Source: Pseudomonas uvaldensis (GTDB lineage: Bacteria > Pseudomonadota > Gammaproteobacteria > Pseudomonadales > Pseudomonadaceae). Taken from it: DNA of 64,000 bases. The notes below the pieces were generated by a model. That model was not told where the DNA came from, ran no database searches, and saw only the letters and a program-made list of their open reading frames with translations. The DNA lies in contig NZ_JAIWKS010000003.1 of the NCBI RefSeq assembly GCF_021271205.1, forward strand, positions 434,001 through 498,000, given 5' to 3'. This document shows positions 36,516-54,981 of the stretch, piece by piece. The position numbers and the translations under genes were made by a program. Within the stretch, counting starts at the first letter, position 1. Every line of letters begins with the position of its first letter.

Positions 36516-37019
36516 GTGCGTAAGTTGACTCAATTGGTTCTCCTGGCGACCGTACTGGTCGCAGGTCCGGCATTTGCCGACATGAAGATTGCCGTGCTGA
36601 ACTATCAGATGGCCTTGCTGGAATCCGATGCGGCCAAGAAGTACGCCGTGGATGCCGAGAAGAAGTTCGGCCCGCAGCTGACCAAGCTCAAGAGCCTGGA
36701 AAGCAGTGCCAAGGGCATTCAGGATCGTCTGGTAGCCGGTGGCGACAAGATGGCCCAGGGCGAGCGCGAGCGTCTGGAGCTTGAATTCAAGCAAAAGGCC
36801 CGTGACTTCCAGTTCCAGTCCAAGGAACTGAACGAAGCCAAAGCCGTGGCCGACCGTGAAATGCTCAAGCAGCTCAAGCCCAAGCTCGACAGTGCCGTGG
36901 AAGAAGTCATCAAGAAAGGTGGTTTTGACCTGGTGTTCGAGCGTGGCGCGGTGATCGATGTCAAACCTCAGTACGACATCACGCGCCAGGTTATCGAGCG
37001 CATGAATCAGCTGAAGTAA
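36516..37019 (+). CDS. skp: Periplasmic chaperone Skp/OmpH
   Basis: Skp is a trimeric chaperone that holds unfolded outer-membrane proteins between the Sec channel and BAM. The 167-residue protein has a signal peptide ending AFA, the family start MKIAVLNYQMALLESD, a long charged helical arm (about residues 45-120) that forms the tentacle, and a closing strand YDITRQVIERMNQ. The start is GTG with the good SD TAGGAG. It sits 45 bp after bamA and 3 bp before lpxD. Confidence 0.95.
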   Translation: MRKLTQLVLLATVLVAGPAFADMKIAVLNYQMALLESDAAKKYAVDAEKKFGPQLTKLKSLESSAKGIQDRLVAGGDKMAQGERERLELEFKQKARDFQFQSKELNEAKAVADREMLKQLKPKLDSAVEEVIKKGGFDLVFERGAVIDVKPQYDITRQVIERMNQLK

Positions 37020-37022
37020 TCC

Positions 37023-38078
37023 ATGACAGCGACTATCAAGCTTGGCCAACTGGCCGAGTTCCTCGGCGCCACCCTGCGTGGCGACCCGGAGAAGGCAATC
37101 ACTGGGCTGGCCACTTTGCAAGAGGCTGGCCCAGCTCAATTGAGCTTCCTGGCAAATCCCCAGTATCGAAAATACCTGGCCGACAGTCGGGCTGCCGCGC
37201 TGTTGCTCAAGGCTGCCGATGCCGAAGGATTTACCGGCGATGCCCTGATCGTGCCCGACCCGTACCTGGCCTATGCACGGATTTCCCATCTGTTCGACCC
37301 CAAGCCCAAGGCGGCTGCCGGCATTCATCCCACTGCGGTGATTGCTGCCGATGCCGTGGTGGATCCCACCGCCAGCATCGGTCCTTTCGTGGTCATCGAA
37401 AGTGGGGCGCGCATCGGTGCGGGAGTCACGCTGGGGGCTCATTGTTTCGTCGGCGCTCGCAGCGAGATCGGCGAGGGCGGCTGGCTGGCTCCCCGGGTCA
37501 CCCTGTACCACGACGTACGCATCGGCAAGCGCGTGGTCATCCAGTCCGGCGCGGTGCTGGGCGGTGAAGGGTTCGGTTTTGCCAACGAAAAAGGCATCTG
37601 GCAGAAGATTGCCCAAATCGGCGGCGTGACGGTCGGCGACGACGTGGAGATTGGCGTCAACACCGCCATCGACCGTGGTGCGTTGGCCGACACGATCATC
37701 GGCAATGGCGTCAAGCTGGACAACCAGATCCAGATTGCCCACAACGTCCAGGTCGGTGATCACACCGCCATGGCGGCCTGCGTGGGGATCTCCGGCAGCA
37801 CCAAAATCGGCAAGCATTGCATGCTCGCCGGCGGCGTAGGGCTGGTGGGGCATATCGAGATCTGTGACAACGTTTTCCTGACCGGGATGACCATGGTGAC
37901 TCACTCGATTACCGAGCCGGGTGCTTATTCTTCCGGCACCGCCATGCAGCCGGCGGCCGAATGGCGCAAGAGCGCGGCCCGTATCCGGCAGCTCGACGAC
38001 ATGGCTCGACGCTTGCGACAGTTGGAAAAGCGTGTGGGGGACGTGACCCCTGACGGTAATGCTTCATCAGATGGCTGA
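37023..38078 (+). CDS. lpxD: UDP-3-O-(3-hydroxyacyl)glucosamine N-acyltransferase LpxD
   Basis: LpxD adds the amide-linked hydroxyacyl chain in lipid A synthesis using acyl-ACP. The 351-residue trimeric enzyme has the uridine-binding N-terminal domain ([15 protein letters not shown]), a left-handed beta-helix of hexapeptide repeats (about 100-300), and a C-terminal helix ([16 protein letters not shown]). The catalytic His is expected within [15 protein letters not shown]. It follows skp after 3 bp. Confidence 0.97.
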   Translation: MTATIKLGQLAEFLGATLRGDPEKAITGLATLQEAGPAQLSFLANPQYRKYLADSRAAALLLKAADAEGFTGDALIVPDPYLAYARISHLFDPKPKAAAGIHPTAVIAADAVVDPTASIGPFVVIESGARIGAGVTLGAHCFVGARSEIGEGGWLAPRVTLYHDVRIGKRVVIQSGAVLGGEGFGFANEKGIWQKIAQIGGVTVGDDVEIGVNTAIDRGALADTIIGNGVKLDNQIQIAHNVQVGDHTAMAACVGISGSTKIGKHCMLAGGVGLVGHIEICDNVFLTGMTMVTHSITEPGAYSSGTAMQPAAEWRKSAARIRQLDDMARRLRQLEKRVGDVTPDGNASSDG

Positions 38079-38185
38079 TACCATTTTCATGTCAAGTGTG
38101 CACAGCCGTTAGACTGCCTCCTTGATTTGCCAGCGGAGTGCGTGGCAACCCGCGCTCCCAATCTTTACATAGGCTTCCCCCCGAA

Positions 38186-38626
38186 ATGATGGACATCAAC
38201 GAGATTCGCGAATACCTGCCTCACCGTTACCCGTTCCTGCTGGTGGATCGGGTAGTGGAGCTGGATGTTGAGGACAAGCGCATTCGCGCCTACAAGAATG
38301 TCAGCATCAACGAGCCGTTCTTCAATGGTCACTTCCCCGCGCATCCCATCATGCCGGGCGTGTTGATCATCGAGGCGATGGCTCAGGCTGCCGGGATCCT
38401 TGGCTTCAAGATCATGGACGTAAAACCCGCAGACGGTACGCTCTACTACTTCGTAGGCTCCGACAAGCTGCGTTTCCGTCAGCCGGTCACTCCGGGCGAT
38501 CAATTGATCCTCGAGGCCAAGTTCATCAGTTGCAAGCGCCAGATCTGGAAATTCGAATGCCAGGCTTCGGTCGACGGCAAGCCAGTCTGCTCCGCTGAAA
38601 TCATCTGTGCGGAACGCAAACTATGA
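38186..38626 (+). CDS. fabZ: 3-hydroxyacyl-ACP dehydratase FabZ
   Basis: FabZ dehydrates 3-hydroxyacyl-ACP in fatty-acid elongation and competes with LpxA/LpxD for the same substrate. The 146-residue hot-dog-fold protein shows the [13 protein letters not shown] start and the active-site helix [20 protein letters not shown] with catalytic His and Glu. Two adjacent ATGs (38186 and 38189) are both possible; I used the first. The stop overlaps the lpxA start (ATGA). Confidence 0.98.
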   Translation: MMDINEIREYLPHRYPFLLVDRVVELDVEDKRIRAYKNVSINEPFFNGHFPAHPIMPGVLIIEAMAQAAGILGFKIMDVKPADGTLYYFVGSDKLRFRQPVTPGDQLILEAKFISCKRQIWKFECQASVDGKPVCSAEIICAERKL

Positions 38627-39399
38627 GTTTGATCGACCCTCGCGCAATCATCGACCCGACGGCCGTCCTGGCCGCCGATGTCGAGGTCGGCCCGTGGTCG
38701 ATTGTCGGCGCAGGTGTGGAAATCGGCGAGGGCACGGTGATCGGGCCCCACGTAATTCTCAAGGGGCCGACCCGGATCGGCCGGCACAACCGCATCTACC
38801 AGTTTTCTTCGGTAGGCGAGGACACGCCCGATCTCAAATACAAAGGTGAGGAAACCCGCCTGGTCATCGGTGACCATAACGTGATCCGTGAAGGTGTGAC
38901 GATTCACCGTGGCACCATCCAGGATCGCTCCGAAACGACCCTGGGCGACCATAACCTGATCATGGCTTATGCACACATCGGCCATGACAGCGTTATCGGC
39001 AACCATTGCATCCTGGTCAACAACACGGCGCTGGCTGGCCATGTTCATGTGGACGACTGGGCGATCCTGTCCGGCTTCACCCTGGTGCACCAGTACTGCC
39101 ATATCGGCGCCCACAGTTTTTCCGGCATGGGCACCGCCATTGGCAAGGACGTTCCGGCCTACGTCACGGTATTCGGCAACCCGGCCGAAGCACGCAGCAT
39201 GAACTTCGAAGGCATGCGTCGTCGCGGCTTCAGCGAAGAGGCTATTGCTGCGTTGCGTCGTGCCTACAAGGTTGTGTATCGCCAGGGGCTGACCGTCGAG
39301 CAGGCGCTGGCCGAGCTGGCCGAGGCTGCAGCGCAGCACCCCGAAGTCGCGATATTCCGCGACTCCATCCAGTCTTCGACCCGCGGCATCACCCGTTAA
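38623..39399 (+). CDS. lpxA: UDP-N-acetylglucosamine acyltransferase LpxA
   Basis: LpxA catalyses the first lipid A step, O-acylation of UDP-GlcNAc with a 3-hydroxyacyl chain. The 258-residue trimer consists of a left-handed beta-helix ([20 protein letters not shown] onwards) and a C-terminal helical domain ([21 protein letters not shown]). The catalytic His is in [19 protein letters not shown]. It overlaps fabZ by 4 bp and is 2 bp before lpxB. Confidence 0.98.
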   Translation: MSLIDPRAIIDPTAVLAADVEVGPWSIVGAGVEIGEGTVIGPHVILKGPTRIGRHNRIYQFSSVGEDTPDLKYKGEETRLVIGDHNVIREGVTIHRGTIQDRSETTLGDHNLIMAYAHIGHDSVIGNHCILVNNTALAGHVHVDDWAILSGFTLVHQYCHIGAHSFSGMGTAIGKDVPAYVTVFGNPAEARSMNFEGMRRRGFSEEAIAALRRAYKVVYRQGLTVEQALAELAEAAAQHPEVAIFRDSIQSSTRGITR

Positions 39400-39401
39400 C
39401 C

Positions 39402-40532
39402 ATGGCTAATCTGCGTATCGCGCTGGTGGCGGGAGAGGCTTCCGGCGACATTCTGGGTGCCGGCTTGATGCGTGCGCTCAAGGCGCAGCATCCGGCAGTC
39501 GAGTTTATCGGTGTCGGCGGTCCGTTGATGCAAGCCGAGGGGTTGGACTCCTATTTCCCGATGGAGCGCCTCTCCGTGATGGGCTTGGTGGAGGTGCTCG
39601 GCCGCCTGAGAGAGCTGCTGGCGCGCCGCAAGGCGCTGATCAAGACCTTGATCGAAGAGAAGCCGGATGTGTTCATCGGCATCGATGCGCCGGACTTCAC
39701 CCTCAATATCGAGCTCAAGTTGCGTCAGGCCGGGATCAAGACCGTGCACTATGTCAGTCCTTCGGTCTGGGCCTGGCGGCAGAAGCGTGTGCTGAAGATC
39801 CGCGAAGGTTGCGATCTGATGCTGACGTTGTTGCCGTTTGAAGCCCGGTTCTACGAGGAAAAGGGTGTGCCGGTGCGTTTTGTCGGTCACACCCTGGCCG
39901 ATACCATTCCCCTGGAGGCCGACCGCAACGAGGCGCGCCGCGCGTTGGGGCTGCCTGAGGGGCCGCTGGTGGCCCTGATGCCGGGTAGTCGCGGCGGTGA
40001 GGTGAGTCGCCTGGGGGGCTTGTTCTTCGACGCCGCCGAACGGCTGCGGGCGGTGCGTCCGGGGGTGCGTTTCGTCCTGCCGTGCGCCAGTCCACAGCGC
40101 CGAGTCCAATTGGAAGCGCTGTTGGCGGGGCGCGATCTGCCGGTCACGTTGCTCGATGGTCGTTCCCATCAGGCACTAGCGGCCTGTGACGCCGTGTTGA
40201 TTGCGTCCGGCACTGCTACCCTTGAAGCGTTGTTGTACAAACGCCCGATGGTGGTCGCCTATCGCCTGGCGCCGTTGACGTTCTGGATCCTCAAACGCAT
40301 GGTCAAGAGCCCCTACGTTTCCTTGCCGAACCTGTTGGCCCAGCGCCTGTTGGTGCCTGAGTTGCTGCAGGACGAAGCTACGCCCGAGGCGCTGGCCAAT
40401 ACGCTATTACCCTTGATCGAGGGTGGCGAGGAGCAGACCCGGGGCTTCGATGAAATCCACCGTACTTTGCGCCGTGATGCCTCCAATCAGGCAGCGGATG
40501 CGGTACTGACTCTGATCGGCGCAAAATCATGA
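39402..40532 (+). CDS. lpxB: Lipid-A-disaccharide synthase LpxB
   Basis: LpxB is a GT19 glycosyltransferase that joins UDP-2,3-diacylglucosamine and lipid X into the lipid A disaccharide. The 376-residue protein shows [15 protein letters not shown] at the N-terminus, the [14 protein letters not shown] motif, [12 protein letters not shown] and the donor site [22 protein letters not shown] chose the ATG at 39402; upstream frame runs through lpxA. The stop overlaps the rnhB start by 4 bp. Confidence 0.97.
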   Translation: MANLRIALVAGEASGDILGAGLMRALKAQHPAVEFIGVGGPLMQAEGLDSYFPMERLSVMGLVEVLGRLRELLARRKALIKTLIEEKPDVFIGIDAPDFTLNIELKLRQAGIKTVHYVSPSVWAWRQKRVLKIREGCDLMLTLLPFEARFYEEKGVPVRFVGHTLADTIPLEADRNEARRALGLPEGPLVALMPGSRGGEVSRLGGLFFDAAERLRAVRPGVRFVLPCASPQRRVQLEALLAGRDLPVTLLDGRSHQALAACDAVLIASGTATLEALLYKRPMVVAYRLAPLTFWILKRMVKSPYVSLPNLLAQRLLVPELLQDEATPEALANTLLPLIEGGEEQTRGFDEIHRTLRRDASNQAADAVLTLIGAKS

Positions 40533-41179
40533 GTAACCCGAAGATGCAGATGGGTCTGGACTTCAATCTCGTCGCCGAGGTGGAAGAGTTGGTGGCGGGC
40601 GTCGATGAGGTCGGGCGTGGGCCGTTGTGTGGCGCGGTGGTGACGGCGGCGGTGATTCTCGATCCGAACCGGCCGATCCTGGGCCTCAACGATTCGAAGA
40701 AGCTTACCGAGGCTCGACGCGAAGCCCTCTATGACGAGATCTGCGAGAAAGCCCTGAGCTGGTGCATCGCCCGAGCCGAAGTCGAAGAGATCGATGAGCT
40801 GAACATCCTGCACGCCACCATGCTTGCCATGCAGCGGGCCGTGCAGGGGCTGCACATCACGCCGAAACTGGCGATGATCGATGGCAATCGCTGCCCGAAG
40901 CTGTCGATGCGCGCCGAAGCCGTCATCCAGGGCGACGGCAAGGTGCCGGCCATCGCGGCGGCATCGATCCTGGCCAAGGTCAGCCGCGACCGCGAAATGG
41001 CCGCCTTTGAATTGATCTATCCGGGCTACGGCATCGGCAACCACAAGGGTTACCCGACGCCCATTCATCTGGAAGCCCTGGCTCGCCTGGGCCCCACGCC
41101 CATTCATCGGCGTTCGTTCGCTCCGGTGCGGCTGGCGTATGAGGCGCGTGAGGGGTTGATCGAAAGTTTTGCGCCATAA
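40529..41179 (+). CDS. rnhB: Ribonuclease HII
   Basis: RNase HII removes misincorporated ribonucleotides from DNA and RNA-DNA hybrids. The 216-residue protein shows the catalytic [12 protein letters not shown] motif (Asp-Glu), [13 protein letters not shown] and DGNRCPKL, with [11 protein letters not shown]. The first 14 residues are longer than in some homologues, so a later start at the ATG of MQMGLDF is possible, but the ATG at 40529 overlaps lpxB in the ATGA manner seen through this operon. Confidence 0.96.
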   Translation: MSNPKMQMGLDFNLVAEVEELVAGVDEVGRGPLCGAVVTAAVILDPNRPILGLNDSKKLTEARREALYDEICEKALSWCIARAEVEEIDELNILHATMLAMQRAVQGLHITPKLAMIDGNRCPKLSMRAEAVIQGDGKVPAIAAASILAKVSRDREMAAFELIYPGYGIGNHKGYPTPIHLEALARLGPTPIHRRSFAPVRLAYEAREGLIESFAP

Positions 41180-41201
41180 CTGACGGACATTCGCCACTCA
41201 G

Positions 41202-41236
41202 AACAAGGCCCGGTACAATCCGGGCCTTGTTGTTTT
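41202..41236 (+). terminator. Rho-independent terminator between rnhB and dnaE
   Basis: AACAAGGCCCGG and CCGGGCCTTGTT form a perfect 12-bp stem with a TACAAT loop, followed by GTTTT. It ends 22 bp before the dnaE start codon, closing the lipid A operon and placing any dnaE promoter either upstream or within rnhB. Confidence 0.85.
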
Positions 41237-41258
41237 CATGACTTTACGCAGGATCACT

Positions 41259-44780
<3,522 letters not shown>

Positions 44781-44789
44781 CGGCCAGGT

Positions 44790-44812
44790 GCCACTCCTGG
44801 ACTCGGAGTGGC
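44790..44812. terminator. Weak hairpin between dnaE and accA
   Basis: GCCACTCC and GGAGTGGC pair across a seven-base loop, 9 bp after the dnaE stop. No T-run follows directly. It may be a poor terminator or transcript end. Confidence 0.35.
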
Positions 44813-44930
44813 CCTGACCCCAACCTGAATTTTTAATCTCGACCTGAACGCGCCTCTCCCTTAAGGTAGGGCGCGAATAGACAACCGGCCGGCCCAAGCT
44901 CTCTTGGACGTCGACCCAAGACGGACGCCT

Positions 44931-45878
44931 ATGAACCCGAATTTTCTAGATTTCGAACAGCCGATCGCCGACCTGCAAGCCAAGATCGAAGAGTTGCGCT
45001 TGGTCGGTAATGACAATTCGCTGAATATCGGCGATGAAATCTCCCGTTTGCAGGACAAAAGCCGCACGCTGACCGAAGACATCTTCGGCAAGCTGACCAG
45101 TTGGCAGATCGCGCGCCTGGCACGCCATCCCCGTCGTCCATACACCCTGGACTACATTGAACACATCTTCACCGAATTCGATGAGCTGCACGGCGACCGT
45201 CACTTTGCCGATGACGCCGCGATTGTCGGTGGTGTGGCCCGTCTGGAAGACAAGCCGGTCATGGTGATCGGCCATCAGAAAGGTCGCGAAGTACGCGAGA
45301 AAGTACGCCGCAACTTCGGCATGCCGCGTCCCGAAGGCTACCGCAAGGCTTGCCGCCTGATGGAAATGGCCGAGCGTTTCAAGATGCCGATCCTGACCTT
45401 CATCGACACGCCGGGCGCCTATCCGGGTATCGATGCCGAAGAGCGCAACCAGAGCGAAGCGATTGCCTGGAATCTGCGGGTCATGGCGCGGCTGAAAACC
45501 CCGATCATCGCCACCGTGATCGGTGAGGGTGGTTCCGGCGGTGCATTGGCTATCGGTGTCTGCGATCAGTTGAACATGCTGCAATATTCCACTTACGCGG
45601 TGATCTCGCCGGAAGGTTGCGCCTCGATCCTCTGGAAAACCGCCGAGAAAGCGCCGGATGCCGCCGAAGCCATGGGCATCACTGCCGAGCGCCTCAAAGG
45701 CCTGGGCATCGTCGACAAGGTGATCAACGAACCCGTGGGCGGCGCTCACCGTGACCCGGCTGCCGCGGCTGCACTGATTCGCACCGAGCTGAGCTCGCAG
45801 TTGGCGATGCTGAAGAAGTTCGACAACGACGCGCTGCTGGCCCGTCGCTATGAGCGGTTGATGAGCTACGGTCTCTAA
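44931..45878 (+). CDS. accA: Acetyl-CoA carboxylase carboxyltransferase subunit alpha
   Basis: AccA with AccD forms the transferase half of acetyl-CoA carboxylase, making malonyl-CoA for fatty-acid synthesis. The 315-residue protein shows [46 protein letters not shown] and the oxyanion-hole motif [14 protein letters not shown] chose the ATG at 44931, nine codons inside the longer open frame, because MNPNFLDFE is the family start. It is separated from dnaE by 150 bp that hold only a weak hairpin. Confidence 0.98.
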   Translation: MNPNFLDFEQPIADLQAKIEELRLVGNDNSLNIGDEISRLQDKSRTLTEDIFGKLTSWQIARLARHPRRPYTLDYIEHIFTEFDELHGDRHFADDAAIVGGVARLEDKPVMVIGHQKGREVREKVRRNFGMPRPEGYRKACRLMEMAERFKMPILTFIDTPGAYPGIDAEERNQSEAIAWNLRVMARLKTPIIATVIGEGGSGGALAIGVCDQLNMLQYSTYAVISPEGCASILWKTAEKAPDAAEAMGITAERLKGLGIVDKVINEPVGGAHRDPAAAAALIRTELSSQLAMLKKFDNDALLARRYERLMSYGL

Positions 45879-45894
45879 GCCGACTCCAATACCC

Positions 45895-45980
45895 TGTGGA
45901 GCGAGCCTGTGGGAACAAAGCTTGCTCGCGATGACGTCGGCACATGCAACGCCGCTATCGCGAGCAGGCTCGCTCCCACA
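45895..45980. repeat. Composite REPIN with doubled left arm
   Basis: A truncated left tip TGTGGAGCGAGCC (45895-45907) is followed at once by a second left arm TGTGGGAACAAAGCTTGCTC. The single right arm ends GCAGGCTCGCTCCCACA and pairs better with the first tip than with the second. It lies between accA and tilS. Confidence 0.85.
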
Positions 45981-46005
45981 TTGGTTTATGCAGGGCTGAC
46001 ATCCA

Positions 46006-47331
46006 ATGAACTCCCGTGCGGATCTACCCACCCGCCTCCTTACCCAACTAACACCCTGGCGCAACGCCGCCACATGGCGCATCGCCTTCTCCGGTGGCCT
46101 GGACTCCACCGTCCTGTTGCACCTGCTCGCGTCTCTCGCCAACACTCAAACCCTGCCCACCCTGCGCGCTATCCATGTCCACCATGGCCTTCAGGCTGTC
46201 GCGGACGCCTGGCCTGGTCATTGCCGTTCGGTGTGCGAAGCCCTTGGCGTTCCGCTTGAGGTGGTGAACGTCCAGGTGCGGCCTGGCGCCAGTGTCGAGC
46301 GCGCAGCACGGGAAGCGCGTTACGGTGCGTTCATCGCGGCGCTTCAGGACAATGAAGTGCTGCTCACCGCCCAGCACCGCGACGATCAGGCCGAAACCCT
46401 GCTGTTTCGCTTGTTGCGGGGCACGGGGGTGAGGGGGTTGTCGGCGATGCCGAGGCAGCGTTCCCTGGGGGCTGGGCATTTGTTGCGGCCGTTGCTCGAT
46501 GTGTCACGTGCGGAACTGGAAGCCTACGCCAGGCAGCACGGCCTGAGCTGGATTGAAGACCCGTCCAACGATGATCACCGTTATGCACGCAATTATCTGC
46601 GTCAGCGGGTTTTTCCCGTGTTGACGCAGCAGTGGCCTCAAGCTTCGTCTACCCTGGCGCGCGGTGCCGCGCACCTGAGCGAAGCCCAAGGCCTGTTGGA
46701 TGACCTGGCGCGAATCGACCTGGGTCACGCCACGACTCCGGGAGCGTTCGACTGGCTAGGATTGCGGTCGTTGGAGCTGGCGCCGTTGCAGGCGTTGTCG
46801 CCCGCTCGCCAACGCAATGCATTGAGCCATTGGCTGGCGTCGATGACGATGCTGCCCGACAGCGATCATTGGGCTGGCTGGGATTCGCTGCGCGATGCCG
46901 GGGACGATGCCCGACCGATCTGGCGACTGGCCGGTGGTGAGCTGCACCGTACGGGCGGGCGGGTCTGGTGGTTACCCGACCACTGGCGGGGCCCGCTCCG
47001 AGGCGCCCTCGACTGGCCGCTGATCGCCGAGCCCCTGAACCTGCCGGGCAATGGGCAAGTGATTGTCGAGGGCTATCCCCCTGCAGGGCCGCTGTGTGTG
47101 CGCTATCGTCAGGGCGGTGAAATCATGATGCTGCCTGGTCGCGGTCATCGGGATCTCAAGCGCCTGCTTAACGAACGTGGCGTGCCGGGGTTCGTTCGCG
47201 GCCGATTGCCGCTGCTGTATCGGGGTGAGCAATTGCTGGCGGTGGCCGGCCTTCCGGGGCTGGATGCAGACCTGGATGGCAATTGGCGATTGCGTTGGCA
47301 GCCACCAGGGCAAGATCGGGGTTTGAGCTGA
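46006..47331 (+). CDS. tilS: tRNA(Ile)-lysidine synthetase
   Basis: TilS adds lysine to C34 of tRNA-Ile(CAU), changing its codon specificity from AUG to AUA; it is essential. The 441-residue protein shows the ATP pyrophosphatase P-loop FSGGLDSTVLLHLL, HHGLQ, TAQHRDDQAETLLFRLLRG, and a C-terminal tRNA-binding domain (RHRDLKRLLNERGVPGFVRGRLPLL). The N-terminus is a few residues longer than in E. coli. accA lies upstream, with the composite REPIN between. Confidence 0.96.
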   Translation: MNSRADLPTRLLTQLTPWRNAATWRIAFSGGLDSTVLLHLLASLANTQTLPTLRAIHVHHGLQAVADAWPGHCRSVCEALGVPLEVVNVQVRPGASVERAAREARYGAFIAALQDNEVLLTAQHRDDQAETLLFRLLRGTGVRGLSAMPRQRSLGAGHLLRPLLDVSRAELEAYARQHGLSWIEDPSNDDHRYARNYLRQRVFPVLTQQWPQASSTLARGAAHLSEAQGLLDDLARIDLGHATTPGAFDWLGLRSLELAPLQALSPARQRNALSHWLASMTMLPDSDHWAGWDSLRDAGDDARPIWRLAGGELHRTGGRVWWLPDHWRGPLRGALDWPLIAEPLNLPGNGQVIVEGYPPAGPLCVRYRQGGEIMMLPGRGHRDLKRLLNERGVPGFVRGRLPLLYRGEQLLAVAGLPGLDADLDGNWRLRWQPPGQDRGLS

Positions 47332-47584
47332 AAGGGGCTTTCCGGTAGACTACGCTCCCTTCTTGATACAACTTCTGTGGATTCGCCTGAATTGCAGGAG
47401 TTGCCGATTACCAAGCAGTCTTTGCTGGGCGATTCCAAAAAATGTGTAGCGAGCAACGTACCGGTGATTTCTCTTCCGGTCTGTCCCAACGCGGCGGTTT
47501 TTTTGAAAGGTGCACTGTGATTAATGCAGGTGATCGGGGGCTTCGGCCTTCCTTCGCTTTCCCCGGCGGCTCGGACCGCTTTAA

Positions 47585-50087
<2,503 letters not shown>

Positions 50088-50105
50088 CCCGGTTTTCTCC
50101 GGTAA

Positions 50106-51539
<1,434 letters not shown>

Positions 51540-51709
51540 GCGGTAAATGGTAAAAAGACAACGGATTGCGTCGGAAAAGTCGTCATAACGGTGGCTTTCC
51601 CTCTAATCTGATGCCTTATCAAGCACAAGCCTGGTTTTCCAGGCTTCGTGCTATCAGATGCTTCAAAGTTTGGCATGGCGGTCTTTTTTCACTGGATACC
51701 CGATATTCG

Positions 51710-51988
51710 ATGCGCAGTCCCAATTGGTTGTTCCTCGTCTTGCTTCTGTTGCTGGCCGGCCTGCAGTACCGTCTCTGGGTGGGCAATGGCAGCCTTGCGC
51801 AAGTGGCCGAGCTGACTCAGCAGATTGCCGACCAGCACGCCGAGAATGAGGCCTTGCTGGAGCGCAACCGGGTGATGGACGCCGAAGTGATGGAGCTGAA
51901 AAAAGGCATGGAGACCGTTGAAGAGCGGGCTCGTCATGAGCTGGGCATGGTGAAGGAGGGCGAAACCCTCTACCAGTTGGCCCAATGA
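51710..51988 (+). CDS. ftsB: Cell division protein FtsB
   Basis: FtsB is a bitopic inner-membrane protein that with FtsL and FtsQ forms the divisome trimer activating septal peptidoglycan synthesis. The 92-residue protein has one N-terminal TM (NWLFLVLLLLLAGLQYRLW), a periplasmic coiled coil (about 27-70, with heptads around ELTQQIADQHAENEALLERN) and the family GM...E..Y end. I chose the ATG at 51710 to put the TM at the N-terminus. It overlaps ispD by 4 bp. Confidence 0.96.
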   Translation: MRSPNWLFLVLLLLLAGLQYRLWVGNGSLAQVAELTQQIADQHAENEALLERNRVMDAEVMELKKGMETVEERARHELGMVKEGETLYQLAQ

Positions 51989-52692
51989 GCATTCGTTTGC
52001 CGGCCTTCTGGGCCGTGATTCCTGCCGCGGGCATCGGAGCCCGAATGGCTGCGGACCGTCCCAAGCAGTATCTGCAACTGGGTGGCCGCACAATTCTCGA
52101 ACACAGCCTCGGCTGTTTCCTCGATCATCCGACCGTCAAAGGCGTGGTGGTCAGTGTTGCGCACGATGATCCCTACTGGCCGACCCTGGCCTGCGCCAGC
52201 GACCCGCGCATCCAGCGTGTGGACGGGGGAGCCCAGCGTTCGGATTCGGTGCTCAACGCCTTGCTGCATCTTCATGGCCAGGGCGCCGACGATCACGATT
52301 GGGTGCTGGTGCACGATGCCGCCCGGCCCAATCTATCCCGTGGTGACCTGGACACCTTGCTCAGCGAGTTGACGAACGACCCGGTCGGCGGTCTGCTGGC
52401 CGTTCCGGCGCGTGACACCCTCAAACGCGTCGACAAGCACGGTCGGGTGCTGGAAACCGTTGATCGCAGCGTGATTTGGCAAGCCTACACGCCGCAGATG
52501 TTTCGCCTTGGCGCCTTGCATCGGGCGTTGGCTGACAGCCTGGTGGCGGATGTCGTGATTACCGATGAGGCCTCGGCGATGGAGTGGGCAGGGCAGGCAC
52601 CTCGGTTGATCGAAGGGCGATCGGATAACATCAAGATCACCCGTCCCGAGGATCTGGAGTGGTTGCGTCGGCACTGGGCTGGCCGTCGCTGA
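51985..52692 (+). CDS. ispD: 2-C-methyl-D-erythritol 4-phosphate cytidylyltransferase
   Basis: IspD makes CDP-methylerythritol from MEP and CTP in the isoprenoid pathway. The 235-residue protein shows the nucleotide motif VIPAAGIGARMAADRPKQY, GGAQRSDSVLNAL, VHDAARPNLSR and TDEASAMEW. Its ATG overlaps the ftsB stop. A REP pair follows the stop, before the convergent LysR gene. ispF is 3 kb away here, not adjacent as in enterobacteria. Confidence 0.97.
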   Translation: MSIRLPAFWAVIPAAGIGARMAADRPKQYLQLGGRTILEHSLGCFLDHPTVKGVVVSVAHDDPYWPTLACASDPRIQRVDGGAQRSDSVLNALLHLHGQGADDHDWVLVHDAARPNLSRGDLDTLLSELTNDPVGGLLAVPARDTLKRVDKHGRVLETVDRSVIWQAYTPQMFRLGALHRALADSLVADVVITDEASAMEWAGQAPRLIEGRSDNIKITRPEDLEWLRRHWAGRR

Positions 52693-52717
52693 TCAATTCC
52701 AATACCGTGCCGCGCCC

Positions 52718-52810
52718 TTCGCGAGCAAGCCCGCTCCCACACTGGATCTCGGTTGTTCAAAAAACAGGTATCCACTGAGGCCAAATGTGGGAGCGGGCTT
52801 GCCCGCGAAG
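52718..52810. repeat. Two REP arms in outward (reversed) arrangement
   Basis: TTCGCGAGCAAGCCCGCTCC at 52718 and TGTGGGAGCGGGCTTGCCCG at 52786, with TGTGGG tips facing inward over a 44-bp spacer. The arrangement and spacer length match the pair at 16085-16177. It lies between convergent ispD and the LysR gene. Confidence 0.88.
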
Positions 52811-52857
52811 GCGATAGCCCCGGCGCGGGATAAACCACGGACAGAAACCGGTCGAGC

Positions 52858-53754
52858 CTAACCCCGATATTCCGGCCGCTCAGCCAACCCTTCCTTCAAG
52901 TAATCCACCAACTGGCGCACCTTCGGCGACAGATGCCGCTGCTGTGGATACAACGCCCACACTGCCGTATTCGGCGGCTGATGGGCTTCAAGCAACGAGA
53001 TCAACGCGCCGCTTTGCAAATGCTCCAGCACGTAATAGTCCGGCAGTTGGCACAAGCCCGCGCCTTGCAGTGCCGCGTCCAGCACCGCTTGCCCACTGTT
53101 GCAGCGCCAGTTTCCCTGCACACGCTGAGAAAATTCCCGCCCGTTCTGCTCCAGTTGCCAGAGGTCGGAACTGCCGATCAGACAGTTATGACGGCTCAGT
53201 TCCGACAAGCTATGGGGCCGACCGTAGCGCTCCAGATAGGACGGCGAGGCGCACAGGTACATGCGGCGTGGGGCCAGGCGTATCGCGATCAAGCGTGAGT
53301 CCTGCAAGCGACCCAGGCGAATCGCCAGGTCCAGCCCCTCATGAACCAGGTCCAACGGCCGGTTGCTCAGTTCGATGTCCACTCGCAATTGCGGGTACAG
53401 CCCCATGAACCGGGTCACCAAGGGCACGATGAAACGTTCGCCATAGGCCACGGCACAGGTCATTCGCAACATGCCCTTGGGTTCGCTGGCCAGATCCCCC
53501 ACCGCTCGCAAGGCTTCCTCCCGTCCATCCTGCAAGCGCTGGCAATGTTGCAAAAAAGTCTGGCCGGCCTCGGTCAGGGTGACGCGACGAGTGCTTCGAT
53601 ACAGCAGTCGTGTTTGAAGGCGCTCTTCGAGCCGTACGATTTGTCGACTGATGTGGGAGGACGATACCCCGAGACGTTCGGCTGCTGCGGTGAACTGGCT
53701 GCATTCAGCCACGGCGACGAACTCGTCGATGCCTTCCCAGCGATTGTCAGCCAT
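52858..53754 (-). CDS. LysR-family regulator divergent from the formaldehyde genes
   Basis: A 298-residue LysR-type protein. The N-terminal winged helix-turn-helix is plain (FVAVAECSQFTAAAERLGVSSSHISRQIVRLEERLQTRLL), followed by the effector-binding domain. It is divergent from the glutathione-dependent formaldehyde dehydrogenase gene by a 106-bp region with repeats, and LysR proteins normally control the divergent gene. A P. aeruginosa homologue at this position has, from memory, been called GfnR, an activator of adhC-fghA; I did not confirm this. The effector may be formaldehyde or a glutathione adduct. Confidence 0.88.
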   Translation of the reverse strand: MADNRWEGIDEFVAVAECSQFTAAAERLGVSSSHISRQIVRLEERLQTRLLYRSTRRVTLTEAGQTFLQHCQRLQDGREEALRAVGDLASEPKGMLRMTCAVAYGERFIVPLVTRFMGLYPQLRVDIELSNRPLDLVHEGLDLAIRLGRLQDSRLIAIRLAPRRMYLCASPSYLERYGRPHSLSELSRHNCLIGSSDLWQLEQNGREFSQRVQGNWRCNSGQAVLDAALQGAGLCQLPDYYVLEHLQSGALISLLEAHQPPNTAVWALYPQQRHLSPKVRQLVDYLKEGLAERPEYRG

Positions 53755-53758
53755 GAAA

Positions 53759-54973
<1,215 letters not shown>

Positions 54974-54981
54974 GGTCGGTC

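Noticed and set aside
36225..37904. Long minus-strand frame across bamA end, skp and lpxD
   Set aside because: It covers three well-supported genes in antisense and crosses their intergenic gaps; its sequence shows no family.
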